Assembly: GCF_003177035.1 (NCBI RefSeq)
Contig: NZ_CP029488.1
Location: 992,001 to 1,056,000, forward strand
DNA length: 64,000 bases
Source: Salinisphaera sp. LB1
GTDB lineage: Bacteria; Pseudomonadota; Gammaproteobacteria; Nevskiales; Salinisphaeraceae
Direction: 5' to 3'
Shown: positions 45,975-56,583 of the stretch, in pieces
How positions within the stretch are numbered: the stretch's first letter is position 1
Layout of the letters: every line of letters starts with the position of its first letter
The notes under the pieces: generated by a model
The model's input: only the letters and a program-made list of their open reading frames with translations
Database searches by the model: none
What the model was told of the DNA's origin: nothing
Made by a program: the position numbers and the translations under genes

Positions 45975-48176
45975 TTGAGCGAGCAGGCTTCCCCCGTTGT
46001 TCGAGTCGCCGTCCCCGTGCCGCTTTACGGCACTTTCGACTACCTTATCGCGCCGGATGCGGCGGTATCGGTGGGCGCGCGTGTCCAGGTTCGCTTCGGG
46101 CGCCGACCGCTGGTGGGCGTGATCGTGGCCGTCGATGTGGCAAGCCAGGTCGCGGTGGACAAGCTCAAACCCGTGTTGCGGGTGCTGGACGACACCCCCT
46201 TGTTCGACGACGCGCTGCTCAAGCTGCTGCGCTGGACCGCCCGTTATTATCACCATCCGCTCGGCGATACGCTGGCCACTGCGTTGCCGGCGGCCCTGCG
46301 GCGGACCCGGAGCGCTGCCGACAGCGATAGTACCCGCAATCGCGGCTGGCAGGCCGTGGCCGAGCCACCGGCCGATGCCGAGACCACACTCCCCCGCGCG
46401 CCGCGCCAGCGAGAGCTGCTCGCTGTCATTCGCGCGGCCGATAACGCCGTGGCCCACAGCACATTGCTGGCCCGCTTTCCCGGCGCCGGGCGGCCATTGC
46501 AGGCGCTGGCCGAGCGCGGCCTGATCGAGGCCATCGAGCTGCCGGGCGGGCTGGAGACCGGCAGCGCCGGCGCCCCGCCGCCGCTGACCGCCGACCAACA
46601 GGCGGTCGTGGATCGGCTGCGCGAGGCCAATGGCTTTGCGCCGGCGTTGATCGAAGGCGTGACCGGTTCCGGCAAGACCGAGATCTATTTCCAGCGCATG
46701 GCCGACACCCTGGCTGCGGGCCGCCAGGCCCTGTTTCTGGCGCCGGAGATCGGCCTCACGCCGCAGCTCATCGATCGCCTGCGCGCGCGCTTTGCGGCGG
46801 CGATCGGCGTGCTGCATTCCCAGCGCAGCGACGGCGAACGGGCCGATGTCTGGCGCGCGGCGGCGGCCGGCGAGGCCGACATCGTGATCGGCACGCGCTC
46901 GGCCGTGTTCACGCCCATGCCGCGGCTCGGCCTGATCATCGTCGACGAAGAGCACGACGGCTCCTACAAGCAGGGCGACGGGCTGCGCTACCACGCCCGC
47001 GATGTGGCCTTGAAGCGCGCCCAGGACGCCGCTATTCCCGTTCTGCTGGGCAGTGCCACGCCCGCGCTGGAAACCCTGCACAACGCCCGCGCCGGGCGCT
47101 TCGATCATCTCCGGCTGGCCCGGCGCGCCACCGGTGCGGCCCTGCCGGCGATCCGGCTGATCGACATCCGCTCGCGCCCGCTCGACGGCGGCCTGTCCGA
47201 CCCGCTGATCAACCGCATCCGGCCGCATCTGGAGGCCGGCAATCAGGTGATGATCTTCATCAACCGGCGCGGCTTCGCCCCAGCCCTGCTCTGCCACGAC
47301 TGCGGCTGGAGCGCGCCCTGTCATCGCTGCGATGCGCCGATGACTATCCATGGCGCGATGAGCCGGCTGATCTGTCACCACTGCGGCAGTGCCGAAAATG
47401 CGCCGACCACCTGCCCATCGTGCGGCAGCGAAACGCTAGTCGCACTCGGCGCCGGCACCCAGCGCGTAGCGGGCGCGCTGCGCAGTCATTTCCCCGACGT
47501 TTCCATCGCCCGCTTCGACCGCGACAGCATGAGCCGCCGCGGCCGGCTCGAAGCCCAGCTCGCCGATGTCGCCAGCGGCAAGACGCAACTGCTGGTCGGC
47601 ACCCAGATGCTGGCCAAGGGCCACGATTTCGCGCGCCTGACCTGTGTCGGCGTACTGGATGTCGACGGCGGCCTGTTCTCGGCCGATTTCCGCGCCACCG
47701 AGCATATGGCCCAGGTCGTCACCCAGGTTGCCGGCCGTGCCGGCCGTGCCGACCGGCCGGGGGAAGTCTGGCTGCAGACGCGCAACCCCGAACACCCGAT
47801 GCTGGTACGCCTGCTGGGCGGCGGCTATCCGGGCTTCGCCGAGGCCGCGCTGGCCGAGCGCGAGGCCACCGCACTGCCGCCCTACGGTCATCTCGCCCTG
47901 CTGCGCGCCGAAGCGCACGAGCAACAATATCCCCACGCCTTTCTGGCGGCGGCCGCTGAAACGGTCCCCATGGGGGGCGAGCTGGCCTGCTGGGGGCCGG
48001 TGCCGGCCCCCATGGCCCGGCGTGCCGGCCGCTATCGCGCGCATCTGCTGCTGCACGCGGCGCGTCGGGCCCTGCTGCATCCCGTTCTCGACCGCTGGCA
48101 GAGCCAGCTCGCCGAGCTGCCGGCCGCCCGGCGCGTGCGCTGGTCGATCGATGTCGATCCGCAGGATCTGTTGTAG
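45975..48176 (+). CDS. priA: Primosomal helicase PriA
   Basis: 733 aa from a TTG start 13 bp after the DnaA box. N-terminal DNA-binding domain (VRVAVPVPLYGTFDYLI), then a superfamily 2 helicase: Walker A GVTGSGKTEIYF, Walker B LIIVDEEHDGSYK and LLGSATPALETL. Eight cysteines (CHDCGWSAPCHRC, CHHCG, CPSCG) bind two zinc ions. It reloads the replisome at stalled forks. Its stop is 5 bp before array B. Confidence 0.96.
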   Translation: MSEQASPVVRVAVPVPLYGTFDYLIAPDAAVSVGARVQVRFGRRPLVGVIVAVDVASQVAVDKLKPVLRVLDDTPLFDDALLKLLRWTARYYHHPLGDTLATALPAALRRTRSAADSDSTRNRGWQAVAEPPADAETTLPRAPRQRELLAVIRAADNAVAHSTLLARFPGAGRPLQALAERGLIEAIELPGGLETGSAGAPPPLTADQQAVVDRLREANGFAPALIEGVTGSGKTEIYFQRMADTLAAGRQALFLAPEIGLTPQLIDRLRARFAAAIGVLHSQRSDGERADVWRAAAAGEADIVIGTRSAVFTPMPRLGLIIVDEEHDGSYKQGDGLRYHARDVALKRAQDAAIPVLLGSATPALETLHNARAGRFDHLRLARRATGAALPAIRLIDIRSRPLDGGLSDPLINRIRPHLEAGNQVMIFINRRGFAPALLCHDCGWSAPCHRCDAPMTIHGAMSRLICHHCGSAENAPTTCPSCGSETLVALGAGTQRVAGALRSHFPDVSIARFDRDSMSRRGRLEAQLADVASGKTQLLVGTQMLAKGHDFARLTCVGVLDVDGGLFSADFRATEHMAQVVTQVAGRAGRADRPGEVWLQTRNPEHPMLVRLLGGGYPGFAEAALAEREATALPPYGHLALLRAEAHEQQYPHAFLAAAAETVPMGGELACWGPVPAPMARRAGRYRAHLLLHAARRALLHPVLDRWQSQLAELPAARRVRWSIDVDPQDLL

Positions 48177-48181
48177 CCGAC

Positions 48182-49398
48182 GTTGTGCCTTTTGTGTTTC
48201 GGTCATCGCAGAAGACCGTCCGCAAATGAACGCGAAATACGCCAATAGCGGACTGGCATTTCGACCTGATGGATGAGCGGCGCCGTCGTGCTTTTCGGGC
48301 TTCGTTCGGCGAAGGAAATGATCCGCAGATTTCACAGATTACGCAGATGCGGTTGGGCTTTCGCGGCATAGCCGATTCGAGGCGCGAACCGGCGACGGAG
48401 TCGGCCAGCACGCCGAACTCGAAGGCTATCGTTGGGAACAAAGCACAGGCAGCCGTTCGCGCCCAGATCGAGCTAGCGTCCCTCACGACTAACCGCCATC
48501 TGCGTGAATCTGTGTCGATCTGCGGATAAACGCCTTAAGGAACGACGACAAAGGTCACGGGGAGCCCGAAACCAGGTCGGTCGCGAACCGGTCCGCAAAT
48601 GAACGCGAAATACGCCAATGACGGACTGGCATTTCGACCTGACGGATGAGCGGCGCCGTTGTGCTTTTCGGGCTTCGTTCGTCGAAGAAAATGATCCGCA
48701 GATTTCGCAGATTACGCAGATGCGGTTGTACTTTCGCGGCATAGCAGATTCGAGGCGCGAACCGGCGACGGAGTCGGCCAGCACGCCGAACTCGAAGGCT
48801 ATCGTTGGGAACAAAGCACAGGCAGCCGTTCGCGCCCAGATCGAGCTAGCGTCCCTCACGACTAACCGCCATCTGCGTGAATCGGTGTCGATCTGCGGAT
48901 AAACGCCTTAAGGAACGACGACAAAGGTCACGGGGAGCCCGAAACCAGGTCGGTCGCGAACCGGTCCGCAAATGAACGCGAAATACGCCAATAGCGGACT
49001 GGCATTTCGACCTGACGGATGAGCGGCGTCGTTGTGCTTTTCGGGCTTCGTTCGGCGAAGAAAATGATCCGCAGATTTCACAGATTACGCAGATTCGGTT
49101 GTACTTTCGCGACGTAGCGGATTCGAGGCGCTAAAAGGCGACTGAGTTGAACAAAGCTTGCAACTCGAATAACTGGTTTGGGGGCGAAGCGCGCACAGCC
49201 GTTTGCGCCACGATCGAACCAATGCTCCCAAATGACGAATCGCCATCTGCGTGCATCTGTGTTGATCTGCGGACAAATGCCTTAAGGAACGAAGAGACAG
49301 GTCAAGCGGCGCCCCGAAACCAAGGAGGCCGAGAACCCAATCCGCCATTTGCGCTTTTGCGTTGATTTGCGGACTGAAAACGTGAAATGCCAACGAAC
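48182..49398 (-). repeat. Repeat array B (1217 bp), inverted relative to A
   Basis: Begins 5 bp after the priA stop. Units start at 48221, 48594 and 48967 (exact 373-bp period), with the last, diverged unit running to 49398. Heptamer triplets again face each other, e.g. 48324, 48333, 48342 (9-bp steps) and 48498, 48508, 48518 (10-bp steps). Its outer end (49369-49398) is a perfect 30-bp reverse complement of 32331-32360, and its inner end matches array A's inner end (GCACAAC type). So the two arrays share both termini. Confidence 0.9.
48221..48966 (-). repeat. Tandem 373-bp units of array B
   Basis: Two near-identical copies. The plus-strand frame 48618-48902 (94 codons) corresponds to the 97-codon minus-strand frames of array A, showing the same element in opposite orientation. 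Confidence 0.88.
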
Positions 49399-49537
49399 CA
49401 GCGGCGACCGGCGCGACCCGGGCCTGAGCCGCGTGCCGAGACTGCGATCCAGTTTACTCGGGGCTGAAACATGGCCCGCGCCACTGGGCGGCGTTAGACT
49501 GCACGGTTTTCACCCGACCCTCTGCGTTGTTCTCGCC

Positions 49538-51205
49538 GTGAAAGCACTAGTCCAAGATCTGCTCGTCGACGCCGCCACCCGCGCCTGGCCCGATATCGAC
49601 ATCCCGGCGGATCCCCACGTCGAGCGCACACGCGACGCCGCGCACGGCGATTTCGCCTCCAACCTGGCCATGCAACTGACCAAGGCCGCACGCCGCAATC
49701 CGCGCGAGATCGCCCAGGCAATCGTGGATCAGCTCAGCGGCGACGAACGCATCGCCAGGGTCGAGATCGCCGGTCCCGGCTTCATCAACTTCTTCCTGGC
49801 GCCGGCGGCTTTCCGATCGGTGATCGACGATGTGCTGGCGGCCGGCGAAGCCTATGGCCGCTCGGATGAAGGCCAGGGCCGTAAGGTGCTGATCGAGTTC
49901 GTCTCGGCCAACCCGACCGGGCCGCTGCACGTCGGCCACGGCCGCCAGGCCGCGATCGGCGACTGCCTGGCCCGACTCTACGAGGCGATCGGCTGGGACG
50001 TCACCCGCGAGTTCTACTACAACGACGCCGGCAACCAGATCGAGATGCTGGCGAAATCGGTCGCCGCACGCTGCGCCGGGCTCACCCCCGAGGACGCCGA
50101 CTGGCCGGAAGGCGGATATCGCGGCGAGTATCTTTCGGATCTGGCGAGCGCCTATCTCGAGGGCGCCACCGTGGTCGCCGACGATCGCGAGGTCACCGGC
50201 GCGGCCGACCCGAACGACATGCAGGCCATTCGCGAATTCGCGGTGGCCTATCTGCGCCGCGAACAGGACGAGGACCTGCGCGCCTTCGGCGTGGTATTCG
50301 ACAACTACGCGCTGGAGTCGGCCCTGTATGCCGACGGCCGGGTCGAACAGACCGTCGCTGCGCTGGTCGCGGCCGGGCACACCTACGAGGCCGATGGCGC
50401 GCTGTGGCTCAAGACCACCGACTACGGCGACGACAAGGATCGCGTCATGCGCAAGGCCGAGGGTGGTTACACCTACTTCGTGCCGGATGTCGCCTATCAC
50501 CGCGCCAAGTGGGAGCGCGGCTTCACCCACGCCATCAACGTCCAGGGCGCCGACCACCACGGCACCATCGCTCGTGTTCGCGCCGGGCTGCAGGCGTTGG
50601 ATGTCGGCATTCCGGAAGGCTGGCCGGCGTACGTGCTGCACCAGATGGTCACCGTCATGCGCGGTGGCGAGGAAGTGAAACTGTCCAAGCGTGCCGGTTC
50701 CTACGTCACGGTGCGCGATCTCATCGACGAGGTCGGCCGCGACGCGACGCGTTATTTCCTGGTCGCGCGCAAGTCGGACTCGCATCTGACCTTCGATATC
50801 GACCTGGCCCGCAGCCAGTCGGAGGACAACCCGGTCTACTACATCCAGTACGCCCACGCGCGCATCGCCAGCGTGTTTCGTCAGCTCGACGAACAGGGCC
50901 TGGCGTATGATCGCGATTCGGCGGAGATGGCACGCCTGGATTCGGAACACGAGCAACGCCTGATCACGGCCTTGTCACGCTTCCCGGAAGTGGTCGCCGC
51001 CGCGGCCGCGGATTCGGCCGTGCAAAGCGTGGCGCATTATCTGCGCGATACCGCCGACGCATTTCACAGCTACTACAATGCGCAGAAATTCGTTATCGAT
51101 GATGAGCCGTTACGCAACGCCCGTCTGACCCTGATCTCGGCCGCGCGTCAGGTGCTGGCGAACGGTCTCGCATTGATGGGTGTATCGGCGCCGGACCGGA
51201 TGTAA
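49538..51205 (+). CDS. argS: Arginyl-tRNA synthetase
   Basis: 555 aa from a GTG ([10 protein letters not shown]). The open frame extends upstream into array B but has no conserved residues there. Class I synthetase: N-terminal tRNA-D-loop domain, HIGH-like [21 protein letters not shown]-like [11 protein letters not shown] and a C-terminal anticodon-binding domain with DALR-type features ([11 protein letters not shown]). The SPOR gene follows 32 bp downstream. The array ends about 140 bp before its start, so the promoter lies in 49399-49537. Confidence 0.96.
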   Translation: MKALVQDLLVDAATRAWPDIDIPADPHVERTRDAAHGDFASNLAMQLTKAARRNPREIAQAIVDQLSGDERIARVEIAGPGFINFFLAPAAFRSVIDDVLAAGEAYGRSDEGQGRKVLIEFVSANPTGPLHVGHGRQAAIGDCLARLYEAIGWDVTREFYYNDAGNQIEMLAKSVAARCAGLTPEDADWPEGGYRGEYLSDLASAYLEGATVVADDREVTGAADPNDMQAIREFAVAYLRREQDEDLRAFGVVFDNYALESALYADGRVEQTVAALVAAGHTYEADGALWLKTTDYGDDKDRVMRKAEGGYTYFVPDVAYHRAKWERGFTHAINVQGADHHGTIARVRAGLQALDVGIPEGWPAYVLHQMVTVMRGGEEVKLSKRAGSYVTVRDLIDEVGRDATRYFLVARKSDSHLTFDIDLARSQSEDNPVYYIQYAHARIASVFRQLDEQGLAYDRDSAEMARLDSEHEQRLITALSRFPEVVAAAAADSAVQSVAHYLRDTADAFHSYYNAQKFVIDDEPLRNARLTLISAARQVLANGLALMGVSAPDRM

Positions 51206-51237
51206 CGCAGTCTGCTTCGATCGAGAAGGTGTGGTAA

Positions 51238-52080
51238 ATGGCCCGCGACTACTCTTCGCGCCGTAACAATCCGCCGGACAAAAACGGCAAGCGCAAGTCC
51301 GCCAAGCGGCCGACACCCGCCGCGCGCCCGGTGCGCTCGAAGCCGAAGACCCCGCCGCGTAAAAAGGGCGGCAGTGGCGGCGGCGCAGCGAGCCGTGGCG
51401 CTGGCGCTCCGGGCTGTATCTGGCTTTTGTGCGCTCTGTTACTCGGGGTGGCGGGCGTATCGGTCTATTACATCGCCAGCCGCCCGGCCGGCCACGGCCC
51501 GGAAAGCGTGAACGTCAAGCTCCCCGTCAATCAGTCCGGCGCGAGTTCGGGCAACAACGCCCCAAGCGCGGGCGGGACTTCGAGTCACGGCGCGGACAAG
51601 ACCGAGGCCGCGTCCCCGGAGCAAAAGAAGAACCACCCGCGGTTCTCGTTCTACAAGATGCTGCCGAACTACAAGGTGGAAGTGCCGGCCGGACAGCAAG
51701 CCCAGCAACCGATCACCGACAACAAAGAGCCGCACGAAGTCGAGCCGTCCGCCAATACGCCGGCGCCCAGCGCGCCGAGCCATGCCGCCGATCACTCGAA
51801 CGACACCGCGCACGCGTCGACGCCGTCGAAGTCGGACACGGCGGGCCCGGGCTACGTCATCCAGGCCGGCGCCTTCTCCACCGAGAAAGACGCGGATCAC
51901 CGCAAGGCCCAGCTCGCCCTGCTCGGCGTGACCGCCGATATCGTCGATGTCCGGACCTCGTCGGGCAAAACGGTCTACCGGGTGCAGAGCAACACGCTCG
52001 AATCCAGCAATACCGCGCACTCGCTCGCCCAGCGGCTGCAATCGCACGGCATTGAAACCATGGTGCGGCACACGCACTGA
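51238..52080 (+). CDS. SPOR-domain cell-division/peptidoglycan protein
   Basis: 280 aa. Basic N-terminus (about 55 residues), one membrane helix (about 59-80), a low-complexity Ser/Ala/Pro periplasmic linker, and a C-terminal SPOR domain (GYVIQAGAFSTEKDADHRKAQLALL and YRVQSNTLESSNTAHSLAQRL). SPOR domains bind denuded septal glycan. Position after argS and this layout resemble FtsN, but only weakly, so it is left unnamed. Confidence 0.88.
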   Translation: MARDYSSRRNNPPDKNGKRKSAKRPTPAARPVRSKPKTPPRKKGGSGGGAASRGAGAPGCIWLLCALLLGVAGVSVYYIASRPAGHGPESVNVKLPVNQSGASSGNNAPSAGGTSSHGADKTEAASPEQKKNHPRFSFYKMLPNYKVEVPAGQQAQQPITDNKEPHEVEPSANTPAPSAPSHAADHSNDTAHASTPSKSDTAGPGYVIQAGAFSTEKDADHRKAQLALLGVTADIVDVRTSSGKTVYRVQSNTLESSNTAHSLAQRLQSHGIETMVRHTH

Positions 52081-52085
52081 TCCGC

Positions 52086-53240
52086 TCAGGATGAGCCGAC
52101 GAAGCGGGCCACGAGCCGATTCCAGTCGCTGCCGGCCAGCGTCGCCAGAATCGCCCGGTCGATCGGCTCACGCAGCGGGCTGCCCTGGGGCAGCGCGAAG
52201 GCATAGTCCTGACGCTCGAAGGTCGTGGCGAGCACCTGCAGCCGGTCCGGAAATACCTTACGGATACGGTATTTGAGCAACGGCGCGTCGTAGACTACGG
52301 CATCGACGCGATCATCGGCCAGCGCGGTCAGCGCCGCGTCCAGCGAATGCGTGGCACGAAAGCCGATACCGCGATCGGCGAGCGCGGCGGCGGCCGCGGA
52401 GCCGCTCACCGTCGCCACCCGGGCGTGGGCCAGATCGCTGACGCCCTGGATCCCGGTCGAGAGCCTGTCCACGGTCAGCGACGTGGCGATGGCGGCAGTG
52501 AAGCTGGAAATGATGATGATCGCCGCGAACATCCAGACCAGACCCACCAGGCGCCCGCCCAATGTGCGCGGCGACTTGTCGCCGTAGCCGACCGTGGTCA
52601 TGGTCACCGCGGCCCACCAGAATCCGCTGCCCAGGCCCCTGAGCACGCCGCCGCCGAATTCCTCGCGGTTGTGACGGTGCTCGAAGGCCCAGACAACCAC
52701 ACCCACAAGCAACAACACGCCGGCCAGCGCCGCCAGCGCGGTGAAAAACGGCCAGGAGAACAGGTGCCGAATGGTCAGCCAGAGACTGCTGCCCTGCGAC
52801 GCCGGCAGGGCGATCGCCAGACCGGTGGCATAGAACGGATAGGTGAAGTCCACCCGGGCCTCGCGCGGCTCGGTGACCGTAAGCGCGGCGACCGATACAT
52901 CGAGACTGCCGTTTTCCAGCCCGGTGAACAGGCCCGGCAAATCGCGCTCGACATAATGGGTTTTCAGGCCCAGTTTCGCCGCCACCCGCTGCCACAGCGC
53001 AATCGACAGGCCGGTATAGCCGTTGGCGCCGTCGCGCATGACGAATGGCGGCGTGAGCTTGGTCCCCACAGTCAGTGTCTTGCCGCGCTCAGCGGGCGGC
53101 AGCGCGCCGGCGATACTCGCGTCGTCGGGCGCCATGCCGGCCGGCGCCGGGCCCTGCGCCGATGCCGCCGCCGGGCACAGCCCCGCCAGCAGACACAGCA
53201 CCATCGCTGCCGCGCGTGCAGCGCTCCCCCGATACTGCAT
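52086..53240 (-). CDS. Ionotropic glutamate-receptor-like channel (GluR0 type)
   Basis: 384 aa from ATG with AGGGGG upstream; the TTG at 53258 is rejected. Signal peptide, then a split periplasmic ligand-binding domain: lobe S1 (about 50-145, FTGLENGSLDVSVAALTVTE), helix (162-185), a pore with the potassium selectivity filter TTVGYGD (215-221), helix (230-255) ending SSFTAAIATSLT, and lobe S2 (about 260-384). This matches prokaryotic GluR0-like glutamate-gated K+ channels. The ligand is unknown. Divergent from uvrD and convergent with the SPOR gene. Confidence 0.9.
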   Translation of the reverse strand: MQYRGSAARAAAMVLCLLAGLCPAAASAQGPAPAGMAPDDASIAGALPPAERGKTLTVGTKLTPPFVMRDGANGYTGLSIALWQRVAAKLGLKTHYVERDLPGLFTGLENGSLDVSVAALTVTEPREARVDFTYPFYATGLAIALPASQGSSLWLTIRHLFSWPFFTALAALAGVLLLVGVVVWAFEHRHNREEFGGGVLRGLGSGFWWAAVTMTTVGYGDKSPRTLGGRLVGLVWMFAAIIIISSFTAAIATSLTVDRLSTGIQGVSDLAHARVATVSGSAAAAALADRGIGFRATHSLDAALTALADDRVDAVVYDAPLLKYRIRKVFPDRLQVLATTFERQDYAFALPQGSPLREPIDRAILATLAGSDWNRLVARFVGSS

Positions 53241-53315
53241 CGATCCCCCTGACCCCAAAAATTCGATCGATGCGCGAGTATAGCGCGGGTTACCGCGATT
53301 ATCGGCGAGCAGGAA

Positions 53316-55487
53316 TCAGATCGGATCGAGCTTGGCGTAACCGGCGATCAGCCATTTACTGCCGGCGCCATCGAAGTTGACCTGGACCCGGGCCCGCGCG
53401 CCGTCGCCCTCGAAGGCCAGTACGGTGCCCTCGCCAAATTTCTTGTGCATGACACGCTGGCCGAGCCCGAGCCCAGCGGATTTGCCTTCGTTGCGGCCGA
53501 TCGGGCCGGGCCGGAACACCGGCTGGGAGATGCCGGCCTGGGGGCGGGTTTCGCGCAGATAATCGGACGGGATCTCGCGCAGAAAGCGTGACGGCGCGGC
53601 CAGATTCTCCTGGCCGTGCAGCCGGCGTACTTCGGCGTGCGAGAGATTGAGCTTTTCCATTGCCCGGGTCATGCCGACATAAGCCAGCCGGCGCTCTTCC
53701 TCCAGGCCATTGTCGTCCGCGACCGAGCGCTGGTGCGGAAACAGTCCTTCTTCCATGCCGACCATGAACACCAGCGGGAATTCCAGCCCCTTGGCGGCAT
53801 GCAGCGTCATCAGCTGGACCGAATCATCCCACTCGCCGGCCTGGGCCTCGCCGGCTTCCAGCGAGGCATAGGCCAGGAACTGGGTGATCTCGTCCATGGT
53901 CTCGTCGTCGTCCGCGGTATACGCACGGGCGGCGGAAACCAGTTCGTCGAGGTTGTCCTTGCGGGCCTCGGCCTTTTCGTCGTTGCCCTTGCCGTGATGA
54001 CCCTTGAGATCGGTAACCGCGATGACGTGCTCGGTGGCCTCGTGCAATGCCATGCCCTCGGCGCTGGCATCGAGTTCGTCGATGAGCCGGATGAAGTTCA
54101 GTACGGCGTTGGCGGCGCGCGCCGGCAGGCCCTGTTTGTTATCGGGGTCCGCCAGTTCGTAGGCCGCCTGCCAGAGATTCATGGCGCCGGCCCGGGCGTG
54201 GGTGCGGATCTTGTCGACCGTGGTGTTGCCGATGCCGCGGGTGGGCGTGTTCACCACCCGTTCGAAGGCGGCATCGTCGGAGCGCGACTGCATCAGCCGC
54301 AGATAGGCCAGCGCGTCCTTGATCTCGGCGCGCTCGAAGAACTTCTGGCCGCCGTAGATGCGATACGGGATCTCGGCGGCGATCAGGCGCTCTTCCAGCA
54401 CCCGCGACTGGGCGTTGGAGCGATACAGGATCGCCACATCCGAACGCGCCCCGCCGTCGGCGATCCAGTTCTGGATGCGGGTGACGACGTGCTGGGCCTC
54501 GTCGTATTCGTTGAAAGCGGCATAGACATCGATCGGCTCACCGTCGGCGCCGGCAGTCCACAGCTCCTTGCCGAGCCGCGACAGATTGTGCCCGATCAGC
54601 CCGTTGGCCGCCGCCAGGATGGTGCCGGTCGAGCGATAATTCTGCTCGAGGCGCACGGTCCGGGTGCCGGCGAAGTCGTTCTCGAAACTGAGAATATTGT
54701 CGACCCGCGCACCGCGCCAGGAATAAATCGACTGATCGTCGTCGCCGACGATGAAGACCTTGCCGTGGGGGCCGGCGAGCAGCCGGATCCAGGCGTACTG
54801 CAGCGCGTTGGTATCCTGGAACTCGTCGACCAGCAGATGCGAAAAACGGCGACGATAGTGGGCCAGCAGGTCGGCGTTGTCGCGGCAGGTCTCGTAGGCA
54901 CGTAGCAACAACTCGGGGAAATCCACCAGCCCGGCCGCCTCGCGCGCGTTCTCGTAGGCGGTATAGACCCGGATCATCTGGGATCGGGCGTAATCCCCGG
55001 TATCGGCCAGGTCTCGCGGGCGCTCGGCGTCTTCCTTGCAGCTGTTGATGAAGCCGGCCATCTGGCGCGGCGGCCAGCGCTGTTCGTCGATCTCCAGACC
55101 GCGCATGGCGCGCTTGACCAGGCGCAGCTGATCGTCCGAATCGATGATCTGGAACGTCTGCGGCAGCTTCGCTTCCTTGTAGTGCAGGCGCAGCAGCCGA
55201 TGCGCGATACCGTGGAACGTGCCCACCCACATGGCGCGGGCCGGCACGCGCAGCATCGGCTCGAGGCGTGCGCGCATCTCGCCGGCGGCCTTGTTGGTGA
55301 AGGTCACCGCCAGGATCGACTGCGGCGAGACCCCTTCCACACCGATCAGCCAGGCAATGCGGTGGATGAGCACACGCGTCTTGCCGGAGCCGGCGCCGGC
55401 CAGCACGCGCATGTGCGCCGGCGGCGCGCCGACCGCTTCGCGCTGGGCATCATTGAGACCGTCGAGGATTGCGGATACATCGTCCAT
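53316..55487 (-). CDS. uvrD: DNA helicase II
   Basis: 723 aa from ATG (MDDVSAILDGLND). SF1 helicase: Walker A LAGAGSGKTRVL, motif Ia VTFTNKAAGEMRAR, motif II LLVDEFQDTNALQY, motif III VGDDDQSIYSWRGA, motif IV LEQNYRST and motif VI VGMTRAMEKLNLSHA. The C-terminus GQRVMHKKFGEGTVL is the UvrD tudor-like tail. Nucleotide-excision and mismatch repair. No LexA box was found in the upstream 70 bp. Confidence 0.96.
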   Translation of the reverse strand: MDDVSAILDGLNDAQREAVGAPPAHMRVLAGAGSGKTRVLIHRIAWLIGVEGVSPQSILAVTFTNKAAGEMRARLEPMLRVPARAMWVGTFHGIAHRLLRLHYKEAKLPQTFQIIDSDDQLRLVKRAMRGLEIDEQRWPPRQMAGFINSCKEDAERPRDLADTGDYARSQMIRVYTAYENAREAAGLVDFPELLLRAYETCRDNADLLAHYRRRFSHLLVDEFQDTNALQYAWIRLLAGPHGKVFIVGDDDQSIYSWRGARVDNILSFENDFAGTRTVRLEQNYRSTGTILAAANGLIGHNLSRLGKELWTAGADGEPIDVYAAFNEYDEAQHVVTRIQNWIADGGARSDVAILYRSNAQSRVLEERLIAAEIPYRIYGGQKFFERAEIKDALAYLRLMQSRSDDAAFERVVNTPTRGIGNTTVDKIRTHARAGAMNLWQAAYELADPDNKQGLPARAANAVLNFIRLIDELDASAEGMALHEATEHVIAVTDLKGHHGKGNDEKAEARKDNLDELVSAARAYTADDDETMDEITQFLAYASLEAGEAQAGEWDDSVQLMTLHAAKGLEFPLVFMVGMEEGLFPHQRSVADDNGLEEERRLAYVGMTRAMEKLNLSHAEVRRLHGQENLAAPSRFLREIPSDYLRETRPQAGISQPVFRPGPIGRNEGKSAGLGLGQRVMHKKFGEGTVLAFEGDGARARVQVNFDGAGSKWLIAGYAKLDPI

Positions 55488-55571
55488 GCGCGGATTGTAA
55501 CCAAAGGAGGACACCGGCAGTTCAGCAGACGCTGGTAATCTTTCACGATCGAGTCATTCAACCCCGACGCC

Positions 55572-56381
55572 ATGACCCGTCCGATGCACCGCATGCTGGT
55601 GATCGTCCTGTTTACGGCCGTGCTTGCCGGCTGCACCACTTCGCCGACCGGGCGCAGCCAGCTCAAACTTTTCGGCGCCCAGAAAATGGCGGCCATGGGC
55701 GACCAGAGCTATGCCGAGCTCAAGCAGAAGACGCCGATCGACCACAACGCCGCCGATAATCGCTTCGTCGATTGCGTGGCCCGTGCCATCACGTCGGTGC
55801 CCGGCGTCGACAAGGCCACGAATGGGCCGTGGCATGTCACGGTGTTCAAGTCGAAGCAGATCAACGCCTTCGCCCTGCCCGGCGGCAACATCGGCGTCTA
55901 CTCCGGGCTGTTGCCGGTCACCCGGAACGGTGCCCAGCTCGCCGCCGTGATCGGCCACGAAGTCGGCCACGTTCTGGCCGGCCACCCCAACGAACGGATG
56001 TCGGAACAATATGCCACGCAAGGCGGCCTGTCCGTGCTGTCCGCCGCACTTGGCGGGGCCTCCAGCGCGAGCAACCAGGCCCTCATGTCCGCACTCGGCG
56101 TCGGCGCCCAGGTCGGCATTCTGTTGCCATTTTCGCGCGCCCAGGAAAGCGAGGCCGATCTCATCGGGCTGGAACTCATGGCCCGGGCCGGCTTCGATCC
56201 TCGCCAGTCGGTCAAGCTGTGGCAGAACATGACGGCCGCGTCGCATGGCCAGCAGCCCAATCAGTTTCTTTCGACCCACCCATCGAACGACAACCGGATC
56301 CAGGCGCTGGAAGCGCACATGAACAAGGCGATGCAACTCTATCATCAGGCCAACCATCATCCGCACTGCCCGCATCCCTGA
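55572..56381 (+). CDS. M48-family lipoprotein metalloprotease
   Basis: 269 aa. Lipobox LAGC, then an M48 domain: zinc site HEVGHVLAGH and the third ligand in AQESEADLIGLELMARAG. FALPGGNIGVYSGLL is also typical. Similar to YggG/LoiP and BepA-like outer-membrane proteases, but lacks the TPR tail of BepA. Divergent from uvrD; a hairpin follows. Confidence 0.92.
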   Translation: MTRPMHRMLVIVLFTAVLAGCTTSPTGRSQLKLFGAQKMAAMGDQSYAELKQKTPIDHNAADNRFVDCVARAITSVPGVDKATNGPWHVTVFKSKQINAFALPGGNIGVYSGLLPVTRNGAQLAAVIGHEVGHVLAGHPNERMSEQYATQGGLSVLSAALGGASSASNQALMSALGVGAQVGILLPFSRAQESEADLIGLELMARAGFDPRQSVKLWQNMTAASHGQQPNQFLSTHPSNDNRIQALEAHMNKAMQLYHQANHHPHCPHP

Positions 56382-56433
56382 CGCCCCTATTGCCACCAGC
56401 CGTGGCGGCGTGCGGCCCGGCACCGGGCGCTTC

Positions 56434-56455
56434 AGAGCCTATTCCAATAGGCTCT
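56434..56455 (+). terminator. Hairpin after the M48 gene
   Basis: A perfect 10-bp stem (56434-56443 with 56446-56455), 2-nt loop, followed by TACTC rather than a U-run. Probable 3' end of the protease transcript, or part of the RRM leader. Confidence 0.5.
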
Positions 56456-56543
56456 TACTCAAAACGGGTATTGCGGTGGGCTACAAAAGCGGTAGACTTC
56501 GATCAAGGTGGCTTCGTGCCACATTCCGTTGGTCTTAGTTTTG

Positions 56544-56583
56544 GTGTCATTGACGAGTCCGGACGGTTTTAAAGTAATGACAC
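56544..56583 (+). promoter_or_regulatory. Inverted repeat in the RRM gene leader
   Basis: GTGTCATT (56544-56551) and AATGACAC (56576-56583) can pair across a 24-nt loop that itself contains the palindrome TCCGGA. The distal arm ends 26 bp before the ATG. This is a candidate cold-responsive or autoregulatory leader structure. The leader is over 150 nt if transcription starts soon after the hairpin at 56455. Confidence 0.45.
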
